Below are positions 7,573-19,572 of a stretch of 64,000 nt of DNA, piece by piece. The stretch comes from Hydrogenophaga sp. (GTDB lineage: Bacteria; Pseudomonadota; Gammaproteobacteria; Burkholderiales; Burkholderiaceae_C), in assembly GCF_030651625.1 (NCBI RefSeq), contig NZ_JAUSCF010000009.1, positions 62,001 through 126,000 on the forward strand. The letters are read 5' to 3'. A program made the translations under genes and the position numbers. The notes under the pieces are model-generated. The model was not told where the DNA came from, did not search any database, and was given only the letters and a program-made list of their open reading frames with translations. The first letter of the stretch is position 1, and each line of letters starts with the position of its first letter.

Positions 7573-9494
7573 GCGGTGGCGCCGGGGCGGCTCAGCGCCT
7601 TGGCGATGCGGTTGCGTTTGACGGTGGCGCGCGGCACCTGCTGCGGCAAGTGTTCGAACCATCGGCGCACATCGTCTTCCACGCACAGGCCGTGCATGTA
7701 GTTGTAGATGGCCTTGCGCAGGCCGATGCCCAGCGCTTCGTGGTCGGTGCCGGTGGGATCATGGAAGCCGATGTCGTTCTTCGCAAAACTCACCGGCGGC
7801 AGCGGGACAAGTTCAATGCCGTATTCGGCCGGGTTCATGCCCACCGGTGAATGCACGGTGCAACTGAAACGGTGAAAGAAGCCGCTCTGGATGCAGCCGG
7901 CCTCAAACAGCTGGCGAACGTATTCCAGCGCGTCCACCGTGTCTTGCAGCGTCTGGGTGGGAAAGCCGTACATCAGGTAGGCGTGCACCAGGATGCCGGC
8001 GTCGCTGAAGCCCTTGGTCACGCGCGCCACCTGTTCCACCGACACGCCTTTTTTCATCAGGGTCAGCAGCCGGTCGCTGGCCACCTCCAGGCCACCGCTC
8101 ATGGCAATGCAGCCGCTTTGTGCAAGCAGCTCCGCCAGTTCGGGTGTGAAGGTTTTTTCGAACCGGATGTTTCCCCACCACGAGATGTTGAGCTGGCGCC
8201 GGATCAGTTCCTGGGCCAGTGCCTTCAGCGCCTTCGGCGGCGCGGCTTCATCCACGAAATGGAAGCCGGTCTGGCCGGTCTCGTTCACGATGGCTTCGAT
8301 GCGGTCGACCAGCGTGGTGGCGGTGGCGGTTTCGTAGCGGCCGATGTAGTCCAGGCTCACGTCGCAGAAGCTGCACTTTTTCCAGTAGCAGCCGTGTGCC
8401 ACGGTGAGCTTGTTCCAGCGGCCGTCGCTCCACAGCCGGTGCATGGGGTTGAGCATGTCCAGGAGGCTCAGGTAGTGGTCCAGTGGCAGGCCGTCCCAGG
8501 TGGGCGTGCCCACGTCTTCAAAGGGAATGTCGGGCTCAACGAGGTTGATGTACTGCACCTGTCCTTGTTCGTTCCGCATGAAGGTTCGCACCAGTCGCTG
8601 CCTCGAGCGCTGGCCGCGCAGGTGTTCCATCAGTGCCAGCACTGGTCGCTCGCCTGCGTCCAGGGTCACGTAGTCCACGAAGTCGAACAGTCGGGGGTCG
8701 CTCAGCTCGCGCAGTTCGGTGTTCACAAAACCGCCGCCCAGCGCGATGTGGACCATCGGGTTGTGAGTCTTGATGGTTTGCGCGATGCGCAGCGCGGCGT
8801 ACACCGATCCCGGGAACGGCACCGACAGCAGCACCAGCGCGGGCTGGTGCTGTGCCAGCGCTGCAAGCGTGAGGTCTTGCAGCAGCCGGTCTACCAGGGT
8901 GGGGGGTGCGGCCAGCGCCTGGGCCAGCGGGTCGAAGGTGGGCTGGCTGCTGGCGAGGGATTCGGCGTAGCGCACGAACTCGAAACGGTCGTCGACCGCG
9001 TCGCGCAACACATCGGCCAGGTCGTTCAGGTACAGCGTGCACAGGTGGCGAGCCTTGTCCTGCACGCCCAGCGCACCGAAGGCCCAGGCCAGTGGGTCGC
9101 CGCTGCCGTCGTCTTCATAAGCGTCCAGCGCGGCAAAGCGCGGGCCTTCGGGCAGCAGGCCGCGCGCAGCAATGCGGTGGGCCAGCGTCGAATCACGCCC
9201 CTGCAGAAAACGGATCACGGGCCCGATGGTGGCGCGGTAATGGTCGAACTGGTCCAGGAAGGCATGCACGCTGCCCGTGCGGTCTCGCTCGGGCAGTTCC
9301 AACGCCTGCCCACGCACAGCTTCCAGCCCGGCCGGCGTGAACAGCTTGAGCACCAGCGCCAGCGCCAAGTCCGCCTGCACCGCATCCACGCCACGCGAGC
9401 GCAGGAACCCCGTGAGGTAGGCGGTGGACGGGTAGGGCGTGTTGAGCTGCGTCATCGGCGGGATGAGGCTCAGCACGCGAAATTCGGATGTCAT
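7569..9494 (-). CDS. B12-binding domain radical SAM protein
   Basis: This 641-residue protein begins with a cobalamin-binding-like Rossmann domain ([20 protein letters not shown], then a [14 protein letters not shown] and [11 protein letters not shown] region). A radical SAM domain follows with its cluster motif in [12 protein letters not shown], a Cx4CxxC spacing seen in a B12-dependent subgroup. The C-terminal part contains [18 protein letters not shown] chose the ATG at 9494 rather than 9518 because the fold starts there. It is the first gene of an operon with DUF2256 and the Fe-S photolyase. The substrate is unknown. Confidence 0.9.
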   Translation of the reverse strand: MTSEFRVLSLIPPMTQLNTPYPSTAYLTGFLRSRGVDAVQADLALALVLKLFTPAGLEAVRGQALELPERDRTGSVHAFLDQFDHYRATIGPVIRFLQGRDSTLAHRIAARGLLPEGPRFAALDAYEDDGSGDPLAWAFGALGVQDKARHLCTLYLNDLADVLRDAVDDRFEFVRYAESLASSQPTFDPLAQALAAPPTLVDRLLQDLTLAALAQHQPALVLLSVPFPGSVYAALRIAQTIKTHNPMVHIALGGGFVNTELRELSDPRLFDFVDYVTLDAGERPVLALMEHLRGQRSRQRLVRTFMRNEQGQVQYINLVEPDIPFEDVGTPTWDGLPLDHYLSLLDMLNPMHRLWSDGRWNKLTVAHGCYWKKCSFCDVSLDYIGRYETATATTLVDRIEAIVNETGQTGFHFVDEAAPPKALKALAQELIRRQLNISWWGNIRFEKTFTPELAELLAQSGCIAMSGGLEVASDRLLTLMKKGVSVEQVARVTKGFSDAGILVHAYLMYGFPTQTLQDTVDALEYVRQLFEAGCIQSGFFHRFSCTVHSPVGMNPAEYGIELVPLPPVSFAKNDIGFHDPTGTDHEALGIGLRKAIYNYMHGLCVEDDVRRWFEHLPQQVPRATVKRNRIAKALSRPGATA

Positions 9495-9606
9495 GGGGGT
9501 AGCTATGGTGCGAAGCAACGAGCTTAGCCCAAGAAGAAAGGGAGGGCTCGGTCACCGAGCAGTGCCCCTGCCAATACATTTCCGGTATGAGTGCTTCCAT
9601 CCAGAG

Positions 9607-9686
9607 GTGCCCTGGAACCGGCTCCGCCGGGCCAGTGGCACCGCCCCCCTCCCAGGGGGGTGACGCCGAAGGCGGCGCGGGGGGTA
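9607..9686. repeat. GC-rich intergenic repeat copy
   Basis: The spacer between sdaA and the radical SAM gene holds a full copy: an AACCGGCTCCGCCGGGCC hairpin, then CCCCCCTcccAGGGGGG, then GCCGAAGGCGGCGCGGGGGG. It ends just beside the sdaA stop codon and could act as a hairpin at the 3' end of that transcript. Confidence 0.85.
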
Positions 9687-9691
9687 CTTTT

Positions 9692-11155
9692 CTAGCACTC
9701 AACGATATTCACCGCCAGCCCACCCCGCGACGTCTCCTTGTACTTGGTCTTCATGTCGGCCCCGGTCTCGCGCATGGTTTTGATCACCTTGTCCAGGCTG
9801 ACGAAATGCGTACCATCGCCGCGCAGTGCCATGCGCGCGGCGTTGATGGCCTTGACCGCTGCAATCGCGTTGCGTTCGATGCACGGAATCTGCACCAGGC
9901 CACCGACGGGGTCGCAGGTCAGGCCAAGGTGGTGTTCCATTCCAATCTCGGCGGCGTTCTCCACCTGCTCGGGCGTGCCGCCCATCACCGCGCACAAGGC
10001 AGCGGCGGCCATCGAGCAGGCCACACCCACTTCGCCCTGGCAGCCCACTTCGGCGCCGCTGATGCTGGCGTTCTCCTTGTAGAGGATGCCGATGGCCGCC
10101 GCGGTGAGCAGGAAGTCGACCACGCCGTCGTCGGTGGAGCCCGGTCCGGCGCCGGGCCGCCCCAAGCCGGACGCGTCCCCCTCGGGGGGGCAGCCGCGCA
10201 GCGGCGTGGGGGGCGGGTTCAGGAAGCGCGCGTAGTAGTGCAGCACGGCGGGCACGATGCCGGCCGCGCCGTTGGTGGGCGCGGTGACCACCCGGCCGCC
10301 GGCAGCGTTTTCTTCGTTCACCGCAAGGGCATACAGGTTGACCCAGTCGAGCACGGCCAGGGGGTCGGTCAGGGCTTTTTCCGGGTGTGCCGTCAGGTCA
10401 TGGTGCAACTGGTGGGCACGGCGTTTGACCTTGAAACCGCCTGGCAACACGCCTTCGGTCTGACAGCCACGCACCACGCAGGCTTGCATCACGTTCCATA
10501 TGCGCAGCAAGCCACCGCGCACGTCGCTGTCGCTGCGCCAGTGGCGTTCGTTGGCCCGCATCACGCTCGCGATGGACAGACCGTGTTCCTGGCAGCGCTG
10601 CAGCAACTCATCGCCAGAGCGAAACGGGATGGGCAGTTCGGCGGTGTCGGGTGCAATCGCTTTTTGCCGGCTGCCGTCGGCCGCCACTTCTTCGCTGACC
10701 ACGAAACCACCGCCCACCGAGTAATAAGTGCGTTCGGCCAACAACTTGCCGCTGGCGTCCCAGGCGTTCAGGCGCATGCCGTTGGCGTGAAAGGGCAGGG
10801 GCTGGCGGTAGAAAGACAGGTCTTCGCGGTCGTTCCAGGGCACCGCGTGTTCGCCCAGCAGCGGGATGCGGGCCGTGCTTCGGATGGCGTCGACGGTGGG
10901 CCCCACCGAGTCGATGGGCACGGTTTCGGGATCGTGCCCGCACAGACCCAGCAGCACCGCCTTGTCGCTGCCGTGGCCCTTGCCGGTCGCACCCAGCGAG
11001 CCATACAGGCCGCAGTGCACACGTGCCACCTGGGCCAGCAGGCCCTGCGTGTGCAAGCCCCCCACGAACAGGCGCGCGGCCCGCATGGGTCCCACGGTGT
11101 GCGAGCTGCTGGGTCCGATGCCAATCTTGAACAGGTCGAAGGCGGATATGGCCAT
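9692..11155 (-). CDS. sdaA: L-serine ammonia-lyase (serine dehydratase), with an in-frame insertion
   Basis: This 487-residue Fe-S enzyme deaminates L-serine to pyruvate and ammonia. The N-terminus has the [14 protein letters not shown] signature. The 4Fe-4S cysteines sit in EVGCQGEVG (about 372), LTCDPVGG (414) and IPCIERNA (425). The end matches the single-chain SdaA pattern [11 protein letters not shown]. It is longer than the usual ~455 residues: residues about 313-341 form a Pro/Gly-rich block encoded by a repeat copy. I chose the ATG at 11155, where the conserved N-terminus begins. The gene lies 22 nt after dadA and shares its glycine riboswitch. Confidence 0.95.
   Translation of the reverse strand: MAISAFDLFKIGIGPSSSHTVGPMRAARLFVGGLHTQGLLAQVARVHCGLYGSLGATGKGHGSDKAVLLGLCGHDPETVPIDSVGPTVDAIRSTARIPLLGEHAVPWNDREDLSFYRQPLPFHANGMRLNAWDASGKLLAERTYYSVGGGFVVSEEVAADGSRQKAIAPDTAELPIPFRSGDELLQRCQEHGLSIASVMRANERHWRSDSDVRGGLLRIWNVMQACVVRGCQTEGVLPGGFKVKRRAHQLHHDLTAHPEKALTDPLAVLDWVNLYALAVNEENAAGGRVVTAPTNGAAGIVPAVLHYYARFLNPPPTPLRGCPPEGDASGLGRPGAGPGSTDDGVVDFLLTAAAIGILYKENASISGAEVGCQGEVGVACSMAAAALCAVMGGTPEQVENAAEIGMEHHLGLTCDPVGGLVQIPCIERNAIAAVKAINAARMALRGDGTHFVSLDKVIKTMRETGADMKTKYKETSRGGLAVNIVEC
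10136..10217. repeat. Copy of the GC-rich repeat inside the sdaA reading frame
   Basis: GGGCCGCCCCAAGC, then TCCCCCTCGGGGGGCAG, then CCGCGCAGCGGCGTGGGGGG closely match the tandem copies at 53218-53440. Here the repeat lies within sdaA and is read in frame, adding about 24 residues at a surface-loop position compared with E. coli SdaA. Confidence 0.85.
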
Positions 11156-11177
11156 GATGGACTCCGGGGGGCGGTGC

Positions 11178-12434
11178 TCAGGGAGCGACGGGCGATGTGA
11201 ACAGCACGCGCGCGGGCTGCTGCTGTGCTTGCCACTGTGCCACGTGCTGGCCCAACTGGTGCGCGGTGATGGCAGAAAGCGTCCAGCCCAGGTGGCCATG
11301 GCCGGTGTTGTAGAACACATTGGCGCGGCGGCCGGCGCCCACGCGCGGCAGCATGCTGGGCATCATGGGACGCAGCCCCGCCCACGGTTCCACGCGGCGC
11401 GTGCTCACACCGGGGAAGCAGCGGTTGACCCAGTCCACCAGCGGGCGGATGCGGTCCGCGCGAATGTCGAGGTTGAAGCCGTTGAATTCGGCCGTGCCGG
11501 CCACTCGGAAGCGATCGGCGCCCAGGCGGCTGGTGACCAGCTTGGTTTCGTCGTCCAGCAGGCTGACGTGGGGCGCAGCCGCCTGGCTCTGTTCGTCGTT
11601 CAGCATCACGGTGATCGAGTAACCCTTCACCGGGTACACGTTGAGCCGGTCGCCCAGCTGCGCGCCGAGCGCCCGGCTGTGGACGCCGGCGCTCACCACC
11701 ACCGCGTCGGCGCTGAGCACCTCGCCGTTGGCCAACGTCACCTGCGCGGTGTGATCGTCGCTCTTCACATGCGTCACGCTCTGGCCGGTGAGCAGTTTCA
11801 CGCCAAGGCGCTCACAAGCCAGGCTCAGGCCATGGGTGAACTTGTGGATGTCACCGGTGCTGTCGCTCTCGGTGAAGTAGCCCCCGAAATAGTCGCCCTG
11901 CAGCGTGGGTTCGATGGTGCGCATTTCTTCGGGTGTGACCGCGCGGCGCGGCAGGCCGCCCTCATCCAGCAACTTCGACACCTCACCCGCATGCTCGAAG
12001 CCTGCCCGGTCGCGGTAGATGTGCAGAATGCCTTGGCGCTTCAGGTCGAAGTCGATGCCTTCGGTTTCGGCCCAGCTGAACAGGTGCTCTCTGGCGGCCA
12101 CCGCCAGACGGGCCGTGGCCACGGTGTTGTCGCGGTACTTCGGGATGTTGGCCATGAATTCGGCGAACCAGCTCAGCTTGTGCCAGCTCGGCTTGGGGTT
12201 CACCAGCAGGGGTGCGTCGGCCTTGAGCATCCATTTCAGTCCTTTGATCAAGGTACTGGGATGGGTCCACACTTCGGCGTTGGAGGCCGACAGCTGGCCG
12301 CCGTTGGCGTGGCTGGTTTCCATGCCAGCGTAGCGGTGCTTCTCGACCAGGGTGACGCGGTGGCCTTGCCTGGCCAGGCTGTAGGCGCTGGTGACGCCGG
12401 TGATGCCGCCGCCGATGACGATGAGGTGTGTCAT
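11178..12434 (-). CDS. dadA: FAD-dependent D-amino acid dehydrogenase, DadA family
   Basis: This 418-residue flavoprotein has an N-terminal dinucleotide fold ([20 protein letters not shown]) and the DadA segments [10 protein letters not shown] and [13 protein letters not shown]. The C-terminus includes [15 protein letters not shown] and [10 protein letters not shown]. The family oxidises D-amino acids to 2-oxo acids and passes electrons to the respiratory chain at the inner membrane. It is the first gene behind a tandem glycine riboswitch and is followed by sdaA. This makes glycine itself, or a glycine-linked amino acid, a candidate substrate. That inference comes from regulation and is not shown by the residues. 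Confidence 0.9.
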   Translation of the reverse strand: MTHLIVIGGGITGVTSAYSLARQGHRVTLVEKHRYAGMETSHANGGQLSASNAEVWTHPSTLIKGLKWMLKADAPLLVNPKPSWHKLSWFAEFMANIPKYRDNTVATARLAVAAREHLFSWAETEGIDFDLKRQGILHIYRDRAGFEHAGEVSKLLDEGGLPRRAVTPEEMRTIEPTLQGDYFGGYFTESDSTGDIHKFTHGLSLACERLGVKLLTGQSVTHVKSDDHTAQVTLANGEVLSADAVVVSAGVHSRALGAQLGDRLNVYPVKGYSITVMLNDEQSQAAAPHVSLLDDETKLVTSRLGADRFRVAGTAEFNGFNLDIRADRIRPLVDWVNRCFPGVSTRRVEPWAGLRPMMPSMLPRVGAGRRANVFYNTGHGHLGWTLSAITAHQLGQHVAQWQAQQQPARVLFTSPVAP

Positions 12435-12499
12435 GGGAATCTCGCTTTCAGGTCGTCAAACATAGGTGGACACGGCCCGCACACCGTGTGCGGGCACAT

Positions 12500-12700
12500 G
12501 ACCCCCTCTGTTTGGAACCTGAGAGATTCACCACCCCGTGTGGGGGATGGCTTGCTCCTGCGGTGGGCCGGGAGACGAATCCTGACCGCTCTTCAGAGTT
12601 GTGAAGCGTGTTGATCGGTCCTTTTGCCTGAGAGTTTCCGGGGCGGTTGCTCCTTCGGCGCCGGTGCCTTTTCAAGGGCCGGTCTCTCCCGATCAATGCG
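12500..12700 (-). promoter_or_regulatory. Tandem glycine riboswitch upstream of dadA-sdaA
   Basis: On the minus strand aptamer I reads GGGAGAGACC...CGCCGAAGGAGCAACC...ACTCTCAGGCAAAAGGACC. A linker and aptamer II (CACCGCAGGAGCAAGCC...AATCTCTCAGG) follow, which is the hallmark order of a glycine riboswitch. Aptamer II is slightly off consensus (ACCGCAGG for CCGAAGG). It ends about 65 nt before the dadA start. In most characterised cases glycine binding turns expression on. The whole gap 12435-12758 is taken up by this element and its promoter. Confidence 0.93.
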
Positions 12701-12704
12701 TGAG

Positions 12705-12733
12705 AGTTTAGGTGCTCGGCTTCATGGCATCAA
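12705..12733 (-). promoter_or_regulatory. Sigma-70-like promoter for the dadA riboswitch transcript
   Basis: On the minus strand TTGATG (12728-12733) is followed by a 17-nt spacer and TAAACT (12705-12710). Transcription should start near 12698, right at the first riboswitch nucleotides. Spacing and position both fit. Confidence 0.7.
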
Positions 12734-12758
12734 GTGGGCCGTCACCGGGGGGCTGCGT

Positions 12759-13775
12759 TCACTGGACCGCCTGGGCTTGCAGGTTGATGCTCTTGGCGAT
12801 GGCGCGGTAGCGCTCGGTCTCCTGTTTGAACAGGCTGGCCAGAGCGGCGGGGTTGCTGGGGCTCATGACGTTGTTGCCGGTCGCTTCGAGGGACTTGCGG
12901 ACATCCGGGTTCTGCAAGGCCGTGTAGAAGGCCTGGTTCAGACGCTGGACCACGGCATCGGGTGTGTCCTTGTGCACCTGAACACCGGCCCAAACCTCGA
13001 ATTCCATGGCTTCCAGGCCGGGCATGGTGGCCAGGGCCGGGTACTGACTGAACAACGGATGCGGCTGCTTGGCGGTCACGCCCAGGCCGCGCATCTTGCC
13101 TTCATTGACCGCCTGCATGATGGAACCGGCCATGGGCAGAAAGGCCATGTCGATCTGCCCCCCCATCAGGTCGGTCATGACAGGTGCGATGCCGCGGTAG
13201 GGCACATGGGTCAGCGGAATGCGCGCATCTTGCGAGAGCTTCTCACCGATGAGGTGGTAGAGCGAGCCGGTGCCCACACTGCCGTAGGACAGTGGCCTGC
13301 CATTGGCGTTTTTCGCCAGTGCAATCAGTTCGCTGACGCTGTTCACGCCCAGGTTGCTGCGCACCGCCAGAATGGTGCTGGTGGATACGAGATGGGCGAC
13401 CAGCTTCATGTCCTTCGTCTTGTAGCGGACACCCTGAACCGCCAGGGGGGAAAGCATCAGCTCCATGGGCGAACCCAGGATGACGGTGTGCCCATCGGCG
13501 GGTGCGGACAGAGCCCTCGTCACACCGATCGTGCCGCTGGCGCCACCGATGTTTTCCACAATGATGTTCTGCCCCAGGTTCTGGCTGGCCAGGGATTGCA
13601 CCTGTCGGGCAATGTGGTCCGAAGGACCGCCCGCCGGGTAGGCAACGATCATGTTGATGGGCTTGGTGGGGAAGCCCTGGGCCTGAGCGATGGTGACGCT
13701 GGCGGTGATCAGCAGACCGATGGCGGCCAGGCTGGCGCCTGCGACGAGTGCCTGGATGCTGTTGCGTACATTCAT
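12759..13775 (-). CDS. Bug/TctC-family periplasmic binding protein
   Basis: This 338-residue extracytoplasmic binding protein has a signal peptide (hydrophobic residues about 8-30, cleavage after AQA). The Bug signature VAYPAGGPSDHIARQ is followed by PYRGIAPVMTDLMGGQIDM. Bug proteins bind carboxylates or amides for tripartite transporters, but no TctAB permease is nearby. I chose the ATG at 13775, because the upstream extension lacks signal-peptide character. It lies 32 nt downstream of the M20 hydrolase gene, so the bound ligand may be that enzyme's substrate. Confidence 0.92.
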   Translation of the reverse strand: MNVRNSIQALVAGASLAAIGLLITASVTIAQAQGFPTKPINMIVAYPAGGPSDHIARQVQSLASQNLGQNIIVENIGGASGTIGVTRALSAPADGHTVILGSPMELMLSPLAVQGVRYKTKDMKLVAHLVSTSTILAVRSNLGVNSVSELIALAKNANGRPLSYGSVGTGSLYHLIGEKLSQDARIPLTHVPYRGIAPVMTDLMGGQIDMAFLPMAGSIMQAVNEGKMRGLGVTAKQPHPLFSQYPALATMPGLEAMEFEVWAGVQVHKDTPDAVVQRLNQAFYTALQNPDVRKSLEATGNNVMSPSNPAALASLFKQETERYRAIAKSINLQAQAVQ

Positions 13776-13807
13776 GATTTGTCTCCTCTTTGGGTTGGGG
13801 GGGTGGG

Positions 13808-14977
13808 TCAATAGGGGGAAAGCAGTTCGTTGACCAGCGCGATCCAGTAGCTCGCGCCGGGGCCAATGTTGTTGTCATTGAAGTCGTAGGCCGGGTTGTG
13901 CACCATGCAGGCGCCGGGTTCGCCATCGACGCCGTTGCCAATGAACAGGTAGCTGCCGGGCACTTTTTCGAGCATGAAGGCGAAGTCTTCGCTGCCAGTG
14001 AGCTGGGTGCCCTGCGGGTTCACCTGGTGGGCGGGGAAATGTTTTACCGCCACCTCCAGCGCGCGGGCGGTCTGCTCCGGGTCGTTCACCAGCACCGCGT
14101 AGCCGGTGCGCCAGTCGATCTCGGCCCGCACGCCGAAGCTCTCGGCTTGCAGGCGCACGGTCTCGTGCAGACGGCGCTCCAGGTCTCGACGCACCTGCGG
14201 GTCCAGCGCGCGCACGCTGATCTCCAGCCGCGCTTCTGCCGGAATCACGTTGTTGGCCCGGCCGGCGTGGATGGCGCCGACCGTGACCACGGCCGCCGTC
14301 TGCGGGTCGACGTTGCGCGACACCAGGGTCTGCAGCGCCATCACGATTGAGGCGGCAGCCACCACCGGGTCGGTCGCCTTGTGCGGCATGGCGCCGTGCC
14401 CACCGTTGCCGTGCAGCGTGACGGTGACGTAATCCGACGAGGCCATGGTTGGCCCGCTGCGGAACACCAACTGGCCCTGTGGATAGCCTGGCATGTTGTG
14501 CATGGCAAAAATGGCGTCGCAGGGAAAGCGCTCGAACAGGCCGTCCTCCATCATCTTCAGCGCTCCGCCGCCGCCTTCTTCGGCGGGCTGGAAGATCAGG
14601 TTCAGCGTGCCGTCGAACCGGCCCTGCTGCGCCAGGTGCTGGGCGGCCGCCAGCAGCATGGCGGTGTGACCGTCGTGGCCGCAGGCGTGCATCACGCCGT
14701 GGTGGCAGCTGGCCCAGGCCGCGCCGGTGGCCTCGGCGATGGGCAGCGCGTCCATGTCGGCGCGCAGGCCGATGGAACGGTTGGAAGTGCCGCGCTTCAA
14801 CTGCCCAACCACGCCGGTGCCGCCCAGGCCGGTGCTGACCTCAAAACCCCAGGCACCGAGTTGGGCCGCCACCAGCGCAGCGGTGCGGCGCTCGTTGAAG
14901 GCCAGCTCGGGGTGCTGGTGAATGTCGCGGCGCAGCAGGGTGAATGCCTGTACCGCCGCGTCGCTGAGTCGATCCAT
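13808..14977 (-). CDS. M20-family amidohydrolase (hippurate hydrolase-like)
   Basis: This 389-residue metallopeptidase-fold enzyme has metal-ligand motifs MHACGHDGHTAM, PAEEGGGGALKMMEDG and GSEDFAFML. The DIHQHPELAFNE start is typical of the HipO/amidohydrolase group. It probably removes an acyl or similar group from an N-acyl amino acid in the cytoplasm, and the exact substrate is unknown. I chose the ATG at 14977, before MDRLSDAA. It heads a two-gene unit with the Bug protein and is transcribed divergently from a LysR gene. Confidence 0.92.
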   Translation of the reverse strand: MDRLSDAAVQAFTLLRRDIHQHPELAFNERRTAALVAAQLGAWGFEVSTGLGGTGVVGQLKRGTSNRSIGLRADMDALPIAEATGAAWASCHHGVMHACGHDGHTAMLLAAAQHLAQQGRFDGTLNLIFQPAEEGGGGALKMMEDGLFERFPCDAIFAMHNMPGYPQGQLVFRSGPTMASSDYVTVTLHGNGGHGAMPHKATDPVVAAASIVMALQTLVSRNVDPQTAAVVTVGAIHAGRANNVIPAEARLEISVRALDPQVRRDLERRLHETVRLQAESFGVRAEIDWRTGYAVLVNDPEQTARALEVAVKHFPAHQVNPQGTQLTGSEDFAFMLEKVPGSYLFIGNGVDGEPGACMVHNPAYDFNDNNIGPGASYWIALVNELLSPY

Positions 14978-15036
14978 CGGATTTCTCCTGAACATGAACT
15001 TTGTTGCATGTTAGGAAGTCGTTGAATTAAAGTCCA

Positions 15037-15064
15037 ATGCATTGATCAGTAATAACCTATGCAT
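15037..15064. promoter_or_regulatory. Paired ATGCAT sites between M20 gene and lysR
   Basis: Two ATGCAT palindromes (15037-15042 and 15059-15064) are separated by 16 nt in the 104-nt divergent promoter region. The helical phasing (22 nt centre to centre) fits a dimer of dimers, so it is a candidate LysR operator. It also overlaps the lysR leader, which would allow autoregulation. Confidence 0.45.
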
Positions 15065-15081
15065 TTCACAGGAGATCAGGG

Positions 15082-15990
15082 ATGACCCTCGTGCAACTCA
15101 GGCACTTCGTGGTGCTGGCCGAGGTCGGCAGTTTTGTGCAGGCGTGCAAGGTGCTGTTTCTCACGCAGCCCGCGCTCACGCGCAGCATCCAGGCGCTGGA
15201 AGACGAACTGGGCGGGCAGCTCTTTGACCGGCTGGGCCGGCGCATCTCGCTCACGCCCTTCGGCCACGAGGCGCTGCAGCGCGCGCGCCGCCTCGTGGCC
15301 GATGCCGAGGCGCTCAAGCAAACCGGCAAAGGACTGCATGCGGGTCTGATCGGCAGCTTGCGCGTGGGCCTGAGTTCGGGCCCCGGTGCCCTGCTGTCGA
15401 TGCCGCTCATGCTCCACATGGCTGAGCACCACCCGAAGCTGCGGTTGCAGATCTCGCGCGGCAACACGGCGGTTCTGATCGATGCCTTGCGCGAACAACT
15501 GCTGGACGCGGCCGTGGTCGATGTGCGCTCGGTGCGACCCTCGGCCGACCTGCAGTTCGCACAGGTGTTCGAGTTGGCCGCAGGCTTTCTGGTGCGCCCC
15601 GACCACCCGCTCACGCTTTTGGGCCGGTCCGTCACCCTGGACGAGGTGATGGCTTACCCGGTGGCGTCCACGCCGCTGAGCGACGAGGTGGCGCGCTTGC
15701 TGATCGGGCGCTACGGCCCGCAGGCCAACCCCTACGACATGGTCACCTTGCGCTGCGACGAAACCCAGAGCATCGTCGAGGTGGCGCGGCACAGCCTGGC
15801 CATTGTGCTGACGGCAGAGGCCGCAGCGCCTGGGCTTGTGCCGCTGGACATCAGCCCGCCGCTGAACGCCGCGGCGCGCTTCGGCCTGGTCACGCTGGCG
15901 CAGCGCCAGGAGGCACCAGCCCTGAGGCTCTTGCGCGAGCAACTGCCAGAGTGGGTCGATGGCTTTCAGTGTATGGCCACCGCGCCATGA
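15082..15990 (+). CDS. LysR-family transcriptional regulator
   Basis: This 302-residue regulator has an N-terminal winged helix-turn-helix (residues about 1-60: LRHFVVLAEVGSFVQACK, then TQPALTRSIQALEDELG). A periplasmic-binding-like effector domain follows from about 90. The ATG follows a good ribosome site (AGGAGATCAGGG). Divergent from the M20 hydrolase/Bug pair, it most likely controls them in response to the imported compound or its product. The usual LysR mode is effector-dependent activation plus self-repression. Confidence 0.94.
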   Translation: MTLVQLRHFVVLAEVGSFVQACKVLFLTQPALTRSIQALEDELGGQLFDRLGRRISLTPFGHEALQRARRLVADAEALKQTGKGLHAGLIGSLRVGLSSGPGALLSMPLMLHMAEHHPKLRLQISRGNTAVLIDALREQLLDAAVVDVRSVRPSADLQFAQVFELAAGFLVRPDHPLTLLGRSVTLDEVMAYPVASTPLSDEVARLLIGRYGPQANPYDMVTLRCDETQSIVEVARHSLAIVLTAEAAAPGLVPLDISPPLNAAARFGLVTLAQRQEAPALRLLREQLPEWVDGFQCMATAP

Positions 15991-16014
15991 AAAAGGGCGC
16001 CATCGGCGCCCTTC
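15991..16014. terminator. Bidirectional rho-independent terminator between lysR and gcvP
   Basis: A 9-bp perfect stem (AAGGGCGCC / GGCGCCCTT, 3-nt loop) starts right after the lysR stop. A-tracts on the left give a T-tract for the minus strand, so it should end the gcvTHP transcript. It may also stop the lysR transcript. Confidence 0.8.
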
Positions 16015-16040
16015 TGGATAAGGTCTGCTCCTCCAGCCCG

Positions 16041-18938
<2,898 letters not shown>

Positions 18939-19071
18939 GGCTTGCCTTTGGAGAGAAGTTGATCAGCGGTTGTTGAAAGGGTGTGGCGCCCGAGCGTCGA
19001 GGGCCATGGATGCGACTTGAAACAACGCGGGCGGGCCATCAATACCTCCGGCGCGAAATGCCTTGTTCCAG

Positions 19072-19147
19072 AGATACCGTGCAGCCGGCTCAGCCGGGCC
19101 ACTGGTATCGCCCCCTTGAGAGGGGCGCGCGCAGCGCGGCGGGGGTG
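19072..19147. repeat. GC-rich repeat in the gcvH-gcvP spacer
   Basis: The copy has an AGCCGGCTCAGCCGGGCC hairpin, CCCCCTtgAGAGGGG and GCGCAGCGCGGCGGGGG. It sits just after the gcvH stop within the operon, where its hairpins could affect mRNA ends or relative expression of gcvH and gcvP. Confidence 0.85.
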
Positions 19148-19154
19148 GTCACTT

Positions 19155-19523
19155 TCACCCTGCAGCGAAGGCGTCGTAGGCGGTCTTGTCCAGCAGCGCG
19201 TCCACTTGTGAGGCGTCAGAAAGCTTCACCTTGAAAAACCAGCCCGTCGCCAGCGGGTCGCTGTTGGCCAGCGAGGGATCGGCGCGCAATGCCTCGTTGA
19301 CTTCCGTGATTTCGCCGCTGATGGGCATGTACACGTCGGCTGCAGCTTTCACCGACTCGACCACACCGGCCACGTCCTTCTGCGCAAAAGTCTTGCCCAC
19401 TTCGGGCAAGTCCACGAACACCACGTCGCCCAGGGCGTCTTGCGCGTGGGTCGTGATACCGACGGTGGCAATGTCACCCTCCACAGTGATCCATTCGTGG
19501 TCTTCGGTGTACTTGGTGGTCAT
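19155..19523 (-). CDS. gcvH: Glycine cleavage system H protein
   Basis: This 122-residue lipoyl carrier shuttles the aminomethyl group between P and T proteins. The lipoylated lysine is Lys59 in GVVESVKAAADVY. The start TKYTEDHEWI and the end WFFKVKLSD are family hallmarks. It is the middle gene of gcvTHP, and both flanking spacers carry a repeat copy. Confidence 0.98.
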   Translation of the reverse strand: MTTKYTEDHEWITVEGDIATVGITTHAQDALGDVVFVDLPEVGKTFAQKDVAGVVESVKAAADVYMPISGEITEVNEALRADPSLANSDPLATGWFFKVKLSDASQVDALLDKTAYDAFAAG

Positions 19524-19572
19524 GGGGTCTCCTGTGAAATGGGTAGGTTGAGAGTGAGGGGATTCCGGTCGA

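Noticed and set aside
8398..8434. Radical SAM motif with Cx4CxxC instead of Cx3CxxC, suspected of being broken
   Set aside because: [15 protein letters not shown] spacing is, to my knowledge, normal in a subgroup of B12-binding radical SAM proteins, and the rest of the domain is intact.
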